Below are positions 1-5,377 of a stretch of 8,878 nt of DNA, piece after piece. The notes beneath the pieces were generated by a model that did no database searches, had not been told where the DNA came from, and worked only from the letters and a program-made list of their open reading frames with translations. The stretch comes from Actinomycetota bacterium. Lineage in GTDB: Bacteria; Actinomycetota; UBA4738; HRBIN12. Where the stretch lies: the NCBI GenBank assembly GCA_005883885.1, contig VAYF01000101.1, positions 1 to 8,878 of the forward strand, read 5' to 3'. Position 1 is the stretch's first letter; each line of letters starts with the position of its first letter. The translations under genes were made by a program, and so were the position numbers.

Positions 1-440
1 AACAGCGGCAGCATCAACACGATCACGTGGAAGCCGACGGTCAGCAGCACGACGGTACGCACCGGGATGCGCCCGGCCCACGCCTCCCGCACGAGGAGCA
101 CGAACCCCCCGGCAGCGCTGACCGTGGCGAGCAGCCCGACGATCATCAACGGGGTCGTGCCGAGGTGGCCGAGTCCGATCAGACCCGACATCCAGCGAAG
201 GGGGTTGGCTGCCACCATGCCGATCGGGAGCAATGGGTAGAACGGAGAGTTGGGTGTCGCGCACACCAGCGCGACGAAGACCATGCCGCCGATGGAACCG
301 GCGACGGCGCGCTTGGCCTTCGGCGCCAAGGAGTACGGTCGTTGCGTCGGGACCTGCAACCTGGGTCGGAATCTACCGTAGGGCTGGAGCTCGAGGGTCT
401 CGATAACGACGCCGGGAGGCCTTCGTAACGGTATCTCCAC
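1..440 (-). CDS. MptA/B-like GT-C membrane glycosyltransferase, N-terminal part (cut by window edge)
   Basis: Partial gene: the first 146 codons are present and the rest lies beyond base 1. GTG at 440 is chosen because a strong Shine-Dalgarno tract (GGGGGGAGGGG, 447-457) lies six bases upstream and a promoter-like pair sits behind it. The product has a basic, proline-rich cytoplasmic tail of about 47 residues, then hydrophobic segments at roughly 48-62, 88-117 and 126-146. It is clearly a paralogue of the complete gene at 5378-7012. Both have a 'TPxSPxxPLL' segment just after the first helix and a 'GF-LLVREA-G---VR-VVLL' block; about 20 of 35 residues match by eye across that block. The acidic RDVYSY motif expected next falls just outside the window. 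In the known family, MptA/MptB use polyprenyl-phosphate-mannose to build the alpha-1,6-mannan core of lipomannan at the membrane. That activity here is inference, and another sugar or acceptor is possible. Confidence 0.8.
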   Translation of the reverse strand, partial: MEIPLRRPPGVVIETLELQPYGRFRPRLQVPTQRPYSLAPKAKRAVAGSIGGMVFVALVCATPNSPFYPLLPIGMVAANPLRWMSGLIGLGHLGTTPLMIVGLLATVSAAGGFVLLVREAWAGRIPVRTVVLLTVGFHVIVLMLPL

Positions 441-467
441 GCCCAGCCCCTCCCCCCGTATCGAACA

Positions 468-496
468 AAGGTACTCACCGCCGTCGTGGAGCGCAA
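468..496 (-). promoter_or_regulatory. Sigma-70-like promoter for the left-edge glycosyltransferase
   Basis: Read on the minus strand, TTGCGC (491-496) is followed after 17 bases by TACCTT (468-473). This is an acceptable -35/-10 pair with ideal spacing. Transcription would begin near 461, giving a leader of about 20 bases that holds the Shine-Dalgarno tract at 447-457. The element covers the GTG at 486, an alternative upstream start for the divergent ABC-F gene. This favours the shorter ABC-F reading frame. Confidence 0.45.
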
Positions 497-533
497 CCGG
501 CGGGCCGTTGCGCTCGTAAGCTGCCGCGTTGGC

Positions 534-2126
534 ATGGGCGTGATCGAGCTGACCGACGTCACCGTTGCACTCTCAGGGGGGTGGACCCTCTTCGAAGGCG
601 TGTCTTTCCGCGTGCCCGAAGGCGAGCACGCAGGCCTGATCGGTGCGAACGGGATCGGCAAGACAACGTTGCTGCGGTTGATGGCCGGCGAGGATCGGCC
701 GGCTGCGGGGACCGTTCGGGTCGAGGGCCGCGTGGGCTTGATGCAGCAGTTCATCGGGTCGAACGAACGTCCGACGAACGTTCGCGACTTCCTGCTCGCC
801 TACAGCGAACCGGCCGTGCGAGCGGCCGCGGCGCGGGTGCGTGCTGCGGAGGAGCGGCTGGCGGTGGAACCGGACGAGAAGGCCCAGCTGACGTACGCCT
901 CGGCGCTCGCAGCGTGGGAGCAAGCGGGGGGGTACCGGGCCGAGGTCCTGTGGGACCGCTGCGCACAGGCGGCGTTCGGGGGCGGTTATCCCGAGAGCGC
1001 CGAACGGATGGTGGACACGCTCTCCGGCGGCGAGCGCAAGCGGCTCGCCTTGGAGATCGTCTTCGCGTCGCCCTTCGACGTTGTCCTGCTGGACGAACCG
1101 GACAACACCCTCGACATCCAGGGCAAGGGATGGCTCGAGACGATGATCGCGGAGGACCCCCGGACGATCCTGTTCGTGTCGCACGACCGGACGGTTCTGG
1201 ACCGGGCGGCGACCAGGATCGTGACCCTCGAGGGACGCGCAGCGTGGACCCACGTCGGAGGCTTCTCGACCTATGCCGAGGCCCGAGATGCTCGGGTGGA
1301 GCGACTCGACGAGCGTCACCGCCGGTACGAGGACGAGCACCACCGGCTCAGCGAGATGGTGAAGGAGATGAAGCGCAAGGCGGCCTACAACGACGGCTGG
1401 GCCTCCAAGGCACGATCGGCCGAACACCGGCTCGAGCGGTTCGAGACGCGCGAGAAGCCGCCCGAGAAGGCCGCGATCCAGGACGTGAAGATGCGCCTCG
1501 GTGGTGGCCGAACGGGGAAGGTGGTCTTCCGCGCGCGTGGCCTCTCGATCAGGGGGATCGTCGAGCCGTTCGACGCCGAGGTGCGGTTCGGCGAGCGGGT
1601 CGGGGTGATCGGGCCGAACGGGACGGGCAAGACGCATCTGATCCGGCTGCTCGCCGGCGCCGTCGTGCCGCACGACGGCGAGTGGATGCTCGGTGCTCGC
1701 GTGACGCCGGGACACTTCGTGCAGCTGCACGACCGGGCCGACGTCGGCGATCTGCCTATCCGCGACGTGGTCCTCAAGAAGGGGCTCGACCGGACCGCGA
1801 CGATGTCCGCACTCCGCCGCTACGAGCTGGATCGAGTGGCGGGGGATCCGTACCAGGTGCTGTCCGGAGGACAGCAGGCGCGGTTCCAGATCATGTTGAT
1901 GGAGATCGACTCGCCCACCCTCCTGTTGCTGGACGAGCCGACGGATAATCTCGACGTCGCCTCGGCGGATGCGCTGGAAGACGCGATCGGCCGGTACGAG
2001 GGGACGGTCGTCGCCGTCACCCACGATCGGTGGTTCATGCGGTTGATGGATCGATTCCTCTACTTCGACGAGGGTGGCGAGGTGCGCGAGCTGCTCGGAT
2101 CACCCTACGGCGTCGCCGTTCGGTGA
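534..2126 (+). CDS. ABC-F family ATPase (ribosome-associated, divergent actinobacterial type)
   Basis: A 530-residue soluble protein with two ABC ATPase domains and no membrane segment, the layout of ABC-F proteins. Known members bind the ribosomal E site and act in translation or antibiotic protection. Domain 1 has Walker A GANGIGKTT (37-45), signature LSGGE (163-167), Walker B ending LLDEPDNTLD (185-194) and SHD (216-218). Domain 2 has GPNGTGKTH (360-368), LSGGQ (443-447), LLLLDEPTDNLD (463-474) and THD (496-498). Both catalytic glutamates are present. A charged helical linker (about 245-320) matches the P-site tRNA-interaction segment. ATG 534 places the conserved 'IELTDV' strand at the very N-terminus. 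GTG 486 would add 16 residues unlike the family, and GTG 540 is also possible. No clear Shine-Dalgarno is seen; TAAGCT at 517-522 could be a -10. Both Walker B tails depart from the usual DEPTNHLD. Whether it gives drug resistance or is housekeeping cannot be told. Confidence 0.93.
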   Translation: MGVIELTDVTVALSGGWTLFEGVSFRVPEGEHAGLIGANGIGKTTLLRLMAGEDRPAAGTVRVEGRVGLMQQFIGSNERPTNVRDFLLAYSEPAVRAAAARVRAAEERLAVEPDEKAQLTYASALAAWEQAGGYRAEVLWDRCAQAAFGGGYPESAERMVDTLSGGERKRLALEIVFASPFDVVLLDEPDNTLDIQGKGWLETMIAEDPRTILFVSHDRTVLDRAATRIVTLEGRAAWTHVGGFSTYAEARDARVERLDERHRRYEDEHHRLSEMVKEMKRKAAYNDGWASKARSAEHRLERFETREKPPEKAAIQDVKMRLGGGRTGKVVFRARGLSIRGIVEPFDAEVRFGERVGVIGPNGTGKTHLIRLLAGAVVPHDGEWMLGARVTPGHFVQLHDRADVGDLPIRDVVLKKGLDRTATMSALRRYELDRVAGDPYQVLSGGQQARFQIMLMEIDSPTLLLLDEPTDNLDVASADALEDAIGRYEGTVVAVTHDRWFMRLMDRFLYFDEGGEVRELLGSPYGVAVR

Positions 2127-2129
2127 CCG

Positions 2130-2402
2130 TCAGGCCCGCCGTTCCTGGCGCTTCGGACTCATCGCGCGACCCAGGATCGACACCGCGACCGCGAGCGCGA
2201 GCGTGAAGAACGTCACGACCACGACGATCGCGAGGACGATCGCGAAGGGATCCGCGTGCTCGGGTGCCGACCCGACGGCCTTCACGATCGCGTAGACGAA
2301 GAGCACGACCCAGATGGTGCTCGGGATCGTGAACGGGAGGGTGACGAGGAGCGCGAACGAGGTGATCGCGATCGCCACGGCGAGCCCTCGGTGCTCACGC
2401 AT
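2130..2402 (-). CDS. Small membrane protein of unknown function (90 aa, about three TM helices)
   Basis: I do not recognise a family. The 90-residue product has hydrophobic segments at about 7-23, 27-44 and 53-77, a short acidic loop (SAPEHADPF, 45-53) and a basic tail (MSPKRQERRA), so the C-terminus is probably cytoplasmic. It is very likely a real gene: the hydrophobic pattern is coherent, it fills the gap exactly, and its stop lies three bases from the ABC-F stop on the opposite strand. ATG 2402 has no Shine-Dalgarno, but TGC-TAGTCT ends six bases upstream (see separate entry), suggesting a leaderless transcript. It diverges from the EamA permease gene. No partner or substrate can be inferred, and a tiny structural or stress-related membrane protein is as likely as anything else. 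Confidence 0.65.
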   Translation of the reverse strand: MREHRGLAVAIAITSFALLVTLPFTIPSTIWVVLFVYAIVKAVGSAPEHADPFAIVLAIVVVVTFFTLALAVAVSILGRAMSPKRQERRA

Positions 2403-2408
2403 CGGCCG

Positions 2409-2414
2409 AGACTA
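2409..2414 (-). promoter_or_regulatory. Extended -10 (TGC TAGTCT) for a leaderless start
   Basis: On the minus strand TAGTCT, preceded by TGC, ends six bases before ATG 2402. A -10 at this distance puts the transcription start at or next to the A of the ATG, as for leaderless mRNAs that are common in Actinobacteria. No purine-rich Shine-Dalgarno stands before the start, which fits. The same TGCTA lead-in recurs at 5361-5369 (plus) and 8807-8815 (minus). Confidence 0.45.
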
Positions 2415-2471
2415 GCAGCGGCCCCGGCGGCCAGGGGTCAGTCGGCCGGAGAACAGCTGGGAAGATGGGCC

Positions 2472-3305
2472 ATGCTCGAGCGCGCGACCGGATCCGAACG
2501 CTCGGCGCGCCGGCTCGGCGTCGTCGCCGTCTGGGTGGCGACGTTCGCCTGGGCCTGGGGCTACATCCTGGTGAAGTGGAGCAGTCTCGACGGACTGCAC
2601 TTCGCGATGTTCCGGCTGTGGACCGGCGCGGCCATCTCGTGCATCGCGCTGCTCGGCACGCGGCGCCGCCTGACACGCGCCGCCTTCCGGGCATGCGCCC
2701 TGGGCGGAGTGTTCTTCGCTGCGGACATCGGGCTCGGGTTCAGCGCGATCAAACACACGACGATCGCGGACGTCGCCGTGATCGGCGCGCTCGCGCCGGT
2801 CGCGATCGGGTCCTCGGGATCGCCGTCGTGGAGTCCCTTCGGCGACCTGTTGGCGGTCTGCGGGATCGGGACGTGGAGCGCGTACTGGTTCTTCTCGCGA
2901 CACGTCCGCGAGCGCGCCGACCCCATCGTGTACTTCGCCTGCGTGATGCTCGCGGCGGCTCTGGTGATGACGCCGACCGCGTTCCTGCTCGCGGGTGTCC
3001 CCTCGTGGCCGACCGCGCGAGACTGGTTCGCGATCGTGGGCGTCGCGCTCGTGCCGGGGTTCGTCGGGCACACGTTGGTGATCTGGTCGCACCGGCATGT
3101 CGAATCGTGGCTGTCTGCCCTGATCACCCAGTGTTCTCCCGTGGTCACCGTGACCCTCGCGTGGATCCTCCTCGGCGAGTCCCTGCCCGCCCTCGCGATC
3201 GCGGGTGGAGCGATCGTGATCGTCGCGACGGGCGTCGTGTTGGTCGCCGCCGCTCGGCGGGACGGCCGCGCGGATCTGGACGAAGCCGCCGAGCGGGTCA
3301 GCTAG
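2472..3305 (+). CDS. EamA/DMT-family permease, apparently lacking TM5
   Basis: A 277-residue inner-membrane protein of the drug/metabolite transporter superfamily (EamA repeats). Members export or import metabolites, amino acids or nucleotide-linked compounds; the substrate here is unknown. Hydrophobic segments lie at about 15-35, 43-62, 72-93, 98-112, 122-142, 151-174, 184-205, 212-234 and 237-260: nine rather than the usual ten. The second repeat is complete and ends with the typical '(A)LLGE' after its fourth helix (231-236). The first repeat reaches 'ALAPVAI' (107-112), normally mid-helix 4, and then jumps straight to GSSGSPSWSPFGDL. That glycine/serine loop usually follows helix 5 and precedes helix 6. 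Roughly 35-45 residues appear to be missing, in frame. ATG 2472 is chosen because the protein then begins just before helix 1, although the Shine-Dalgarno (GGGAAG) is weak. Its end overlaps the minus-strand gene by 8 bases. Family assignment is confident; function despite the gap is unproven. Confidence 0.87.
   Translation: MLERATGSERSARRLGVVAVWVATFAWAWGYILVKWSSLDGLHFAMFRLWTGAAISCIALLGTRRRLTRAAFRACALGGVFFAADIGLGFSAIKHTTIADVAVIGALAPVAIGSSGSPSWSPFGDLLAVCGIGTWSAYWFFSRHVRERADPIVYFACVMLAAALVMTPTAFLLAGVPSWPTARDWFAIVGVALVPGFVGHTLVIWSHRHVESWLSALITQCSPVVTVTLAWILLGESLPALAIAGGAIVIVATGVVLVAAARRDGRADLDEAAERVS
3250..3296. repeat. 11-bp perfect inverted repeat at the end of the EamA gene
   Basis: CCGCTCGGCGG (3250-3260) is the exact reverse complement of CCGCCGAGCGG (3286-3296), with a 25-base loop. 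It ends seven bases before the EamA stop, at the convergent junction. No T-run follows on either strand, so it is not a canonical intrinsic terminator. It could still act as a transcript-end hairpin, or be a chance product of GC-rich coding sequence. Confidence 0.3.
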
Positions 3306-3990
3306 ATCCCGCGACGGGTTCGTCCGGCCGTGGCGGCGCGACGCCCTTGCGGGCCGACGGCGTCTTCGCTCCGCTGATCGTCAGCAACACACCTCCGGCC
3401 AAGATCGCGAGTCCGGCGACGAGCACCACGATGCTGGTCGGGCCGAGCGCCGGCAGCGTGACGGACCCCGAAGCGATCACGGAGACCTTGGCGGCGCCGC
3501 TCGCGTTCATGATCACCAGGGTCCAGTTGCCTGCGGCGACCGGCCACGAGAGCGTGGCCCGCGGACCGTGCGCCTCGGCGACCCAGAACGGCTGCGTGCC
3601 GGGAGGCTTCGGCTGCCTGGTCCCGGGCTGGGCTTCGGTGCGCATCCCTCCCGGCCAGTTGACCTGAAGGATGCGGTCCAGCTGCACTCGGTCGAGGTAG
3701 CGCGCCACCTCGACGGCCGGGCCGATCCCCACGAAGACGTCGCCGGCGCCCTCGTTCTCCTGAACCGTGACGCCGACCGTCGCCGCGAAGCTGCCGCTCG
3801 AGGGGAGCGATCCGCTGAGATCGAGGGCCTCCAGCACCAGCGCGTGCCCGCTGCTCGTCGCCGGCGTGGCCGGAAGCGTGAACGACCCGTCGCTTCCCAC
3901 GAGCACCACGAGAGCGATGCCGGCGATCGTCATGAACAAACCGATCAGGACGAGAGGGATCCCGAACCCGAGCTTCAGCCCGCGCTTCAT
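3298..3990 (-). CDS. Bitopic membrane protein, 'VFVGIGPA' type, function unknown
   Basis: A 230-residue protein with a basic start (MKRGLK), a membrane helix or uncleaved signal at 8-32, an extracytoplasmic domain (about 33-183), a second helix (184-206) and a basic cytoplasmic tail. The domain holds DVFVGIGPAVEVARYLD (84-100), PFWVAEA (134-140), a tryptophan block LSWPVAAGNWTLVIMN (147-162) and VSVIASG (169-175). I recall similar proteins (GIGPxxxVxxYL followed by W-T-V-V-x-M-N) as common uncharacterised membrane proteins in Streptomyces and relatives; this is from memory, not a search. ATG 3990 is chosen because GGGAGG (4000-4005) lies nine bases upstream; ATG 3999 would leave no spacing. 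ATG 4038 is possible, with TACTCC six bases before it, and would add 16 residues unlike a signal sequence. The start and Shine-Dalgarno are both inside a 17-bp hairpin. The gene ends 8 bases inside the EamA gene. Confidence 0.8.
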   Translation of the reverse strand: MKRGLKLGFGIPLVLIGLFMTIAGIALVVLVGSDGSFTLPATPATSSGHALVLEALDLSGSLPSSGSFAATVGVTVQENEGAGDVFVGIGPAVEVARYLDRVQLDRILQVNWPGGMRTEAQPGTRQPKPPGTQPFWVAEAHGPRATLSWPVAAGNWTLVIMNASGAAKVSVIASGSVTLPALGPTSIVVLVAGLAILAGGVLLTISGAKTPSARKGVAPPRPDEPVAGSS

Positions 3991-4025
3991 GCGGGCCATC
4001 CTCCCACCGGAGGGTGGCCCGCATG
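3988..4025. repeat. 17-bp near-perfect inverted repeat covering the start site of the minus-strand membrane protein
   Basis: Arms at 3988-4004 and 4009-4025 with a four-base loop (CACC on plus). Sixteen pairs are Watson-Crick. The remaining position (3999/4014) is a U-G wobble in plus-strand RNA and a C-A mismatch in minus-strand RNA. The proximal arm contains the chosen ATG (3988-3990) and part of its Shine-Dalgarno (GGGAGG, 4000-4005); the rest of the tract lies in the loop. No T-run follows, so it does not look like a terminator. It could be a translational switch, a protein-binding operator between the divergent genes, or both. Confidence 0.7.
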
Positions 4026-4073
4026 TTGACCGGAGCATCCGCGCGGAGTAGGTGAAGCTCGTGGGGCGGTCAG

Positions 4074-5306
4074 ATGGGTGAGGCGACGCGGCTCGGCGAG
4101 ATGGTCGCGAGGACGCCGGCGACCCGCGACCGCGTCGTGGACTTCCTCCGGGCCGCGAGCATCGTGGCCGTGGTCTTCGGCCACTGGATGATCGGGATCG
4201 TCTGGTGGCAGGACGGGGTGCTCCGCACCACGAGCGCGGTCGGCGTGACCACGGGGCTGTGGCTGGCGACCTGGTTCTTCCAGGTGATGCCCATCTTCTT
4301 CTTCGTCGGCGGATTCTCGAACCTCGTCTCGCTGGATGCGTCCCGGCGCCGCGGCGACCCCGATGCGCGCTTCGTGAAGACCCGGGTGATGCGACTGCTC
4401 AGGCCGTCGCTCGTGTTCTTCGCGATCTGGAGCGCGGTGATCATCGCGATGCACCTGCTCGATGTCGGCGCGCCGACCGGCCCGAGGATCTGGGACGGAA
4501 CGAGGCTCCTGCGGCTGTTCCTCCCGCCCGGAGCGACCCTTCCGTTCGGGCCGCTCTGGTTCCTTGCCGTCTACCTGGTGGTCGTCTGCATCGCGCCCTG
4601 GATGGTCGATCTGCATCGCCGGTTCCGATGGTGGGTGCCGGCCGTCATGGTGGCGGGCGCCTGCGTCGCCGACGTGATCGGCTTCGAGCTCGGGATCTCG
4701 CCCGTCCGCTGGGCGAACGTGGCCTTCGTCCTGCTGTTACCCCACCAGCTCGGCTTCTTCTACGCCGATGGGACCTTCGCTCGGATCTCGAAGGGCTTCT
4801 TCTGGGCCATGGTCGCGATCGGGCTCGGCGGGCTCGTCGTGCTCACCAACCCGCCGTTCTGGAGGCTCTTCGGGACCGTCCGCTACGACTGGTTCCGGGG
4901 GATCGGCGCGTACCCGAAGAGCCTGCTCGGGACCGACGTCGAGCCGGTCTCGAACGCCTACCCACCGACGGTCTGCTTCCTGCTGGGGGCGATCTGGTCG
5001 ATCGGGGCCGTCATGCTTCTCCGGCCGGTGCTCGCACGATGGCTCGAGCGGACGGGTCCCTGGAAGGTCACGATCCTGCTCAACAGCGTGATCATGACCT
5101 TGTTCCTGTGGCATATGACCGCGTACCTCTTCACGGTCTTGACGCTCTGGCCGCTCGGGCTCGGCCGTCAGCACGACAGCACGGCGGGATGGTGGTTGGA
5201 ACGGCCGCTGTGGATCGGGCTCTCCGCCCTGTATCTGACCGTGCTCGTCGCTGTGTTCGGGCGGTTCGAGCGACCGAAGCGGCCCGAGCCGGTGTCGGTC
5301 GCCTGA
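4074..5306 (+). CDS. Acyltransferase 3 family membrane protein
   Basis: A 410-residue multi-pass enzyme of the Acyltransferase 3 (OafA/NodX-like) family. The family moves acyl groups, often acetyl or succinyl, onto sugars of envelope polysaccharides, glycolipids or antibiotics at the membrane. Visible marks are VVDFLRAASIVAVVFGHW (21-38) with the family's early membrane histidine (H37), MPIFFFVGGFSN (72-83), a basic patch KTRVMRLLRPSLVF (102-115) matching the conserved R-x-x-R-x-x-R-P region, GPLWFLAVYL (159-168) and a late LFLWHMTAYL (343-352). About ten hydrophobic helices are spread through the chain and there is no extra SGNH domain. ATG 4074 leaves 20 residues before the first helix; ATG 4101 is an alternative. 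No clear Shine-Dalgarno is seen. It diverges from the hairpin-controlled gene, and the next plus-strand gene, an MptA/B-like glycosyltransferase, starts 71 bases after its stop. Acylation of the product of that enzyme is plausible but inferred. Confidence 0.88.
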   Translation: MGEATRLGEMVARTPATRDRVVDFLRAASIVAVVFGHWMIGIVWWQDGVLRTTSAVGVTTGLWLATWFFQVMPIFFFVGGFSNLVSLDASRRRGDPDARFVKTRVMRLLRPSLVFFAIWSAVIIAMHLLDVGAPTGPRIWDGTRLLRLFLPPGATLPFGPLWFLAVYLVVVCIAPWMVDLHRRFRWWVPAVMVAGACVADVIGFELGISPVRWANVAFVLLLPHQLGFFYADGTFARISKGFFWAMVAIGLGGLVVLTNPPFWRLFGTVRYDWFRGIGAYPKSLLGTDVEPVSNAYPPTVCFLLGAIWSIGAVMLLRPVLARWLERTGPWKVTILLNSVIMTLFLWHMTAYLFTVLTLWPLGLGRQHDSTAGWWLERPLWIGLSALYLTVLVAVFGRFERPKRPEPVSVA

Positions 5307-5363
5307 TCATCGCGATCGCGTGGCAGCTGGTCTGCAGCCCACACGATGACGGGTCGGTGGTGC

Positions 5364-5369
5364 TACCTT
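5364..5369 (+). promoter_or_regulatory. Extended -10 (TGC TACCTT) for the MptA/B-like gene
   Basis: TACCTT, preceded by TGC, lies eight bases before GTG 5378. There is no Shine-Dalgarno before the GTG, so a leaderless or nearly leaderless mRNA is likely. If active, the glycosyltransferase does not depend only on read-through from the acyltransferase gene upstream. No convincing -35 is seen. The 71-base gap (5307-5377) holds nothing else I can recognise. Confidence 0.4.
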
Positions 5370-5377
5370 CGGGCATC

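Noticed and set aside
27..428. Plus-strand frame at the left edge
   Set aside because: Histidine/Asp/Arg-rich antisense of the partial glycosyltransferase, which has clear helices, a Shine-Dalgarno and a paralogue in the window.
486..533. GTG 486 as start of the ABC-F protein
   Set aside because: It would add 16 residues not seen in the family and would overlap the divergent promoter. AAAGG at 467-471 is too far upstream to be a good Shine-Dalgarno.
581..1948. Long plus-strand open frame overlapping the ABC-F gene in another frame
   Set aside because: The translation is Arg/Gly/Pro-rich with no domain or hydrophobic pattern, typical of an off-frame reading of a high-GC gene. The ABC-F frame carries all the motifs.
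573..2024. Long minus-strand open frame opposite the ABC-F gene
   Set aside because: Antisense shadow: rich in Arg, His and Pro, with no recognisable motif, and fully explained by codon bias of the gene on the other strand.
3250..3296. Intrinsic terminator at the EamA / membrane-protein convergent junction
   Set aside because: The inverted repeat is perfect, but the 25-base loop and lack of a T-run on either strand argue against a standard terminator. It is listed only as a repeat.
4205..5377. N-terminal extension of the MptA/B-like frame through the acyltransferase region
   Set aside because: The frame is open but encodes an Arg-rich off-frame product. The glycosyltransferase similarity begins only after GTG 5378, where a -10-like element also lies.
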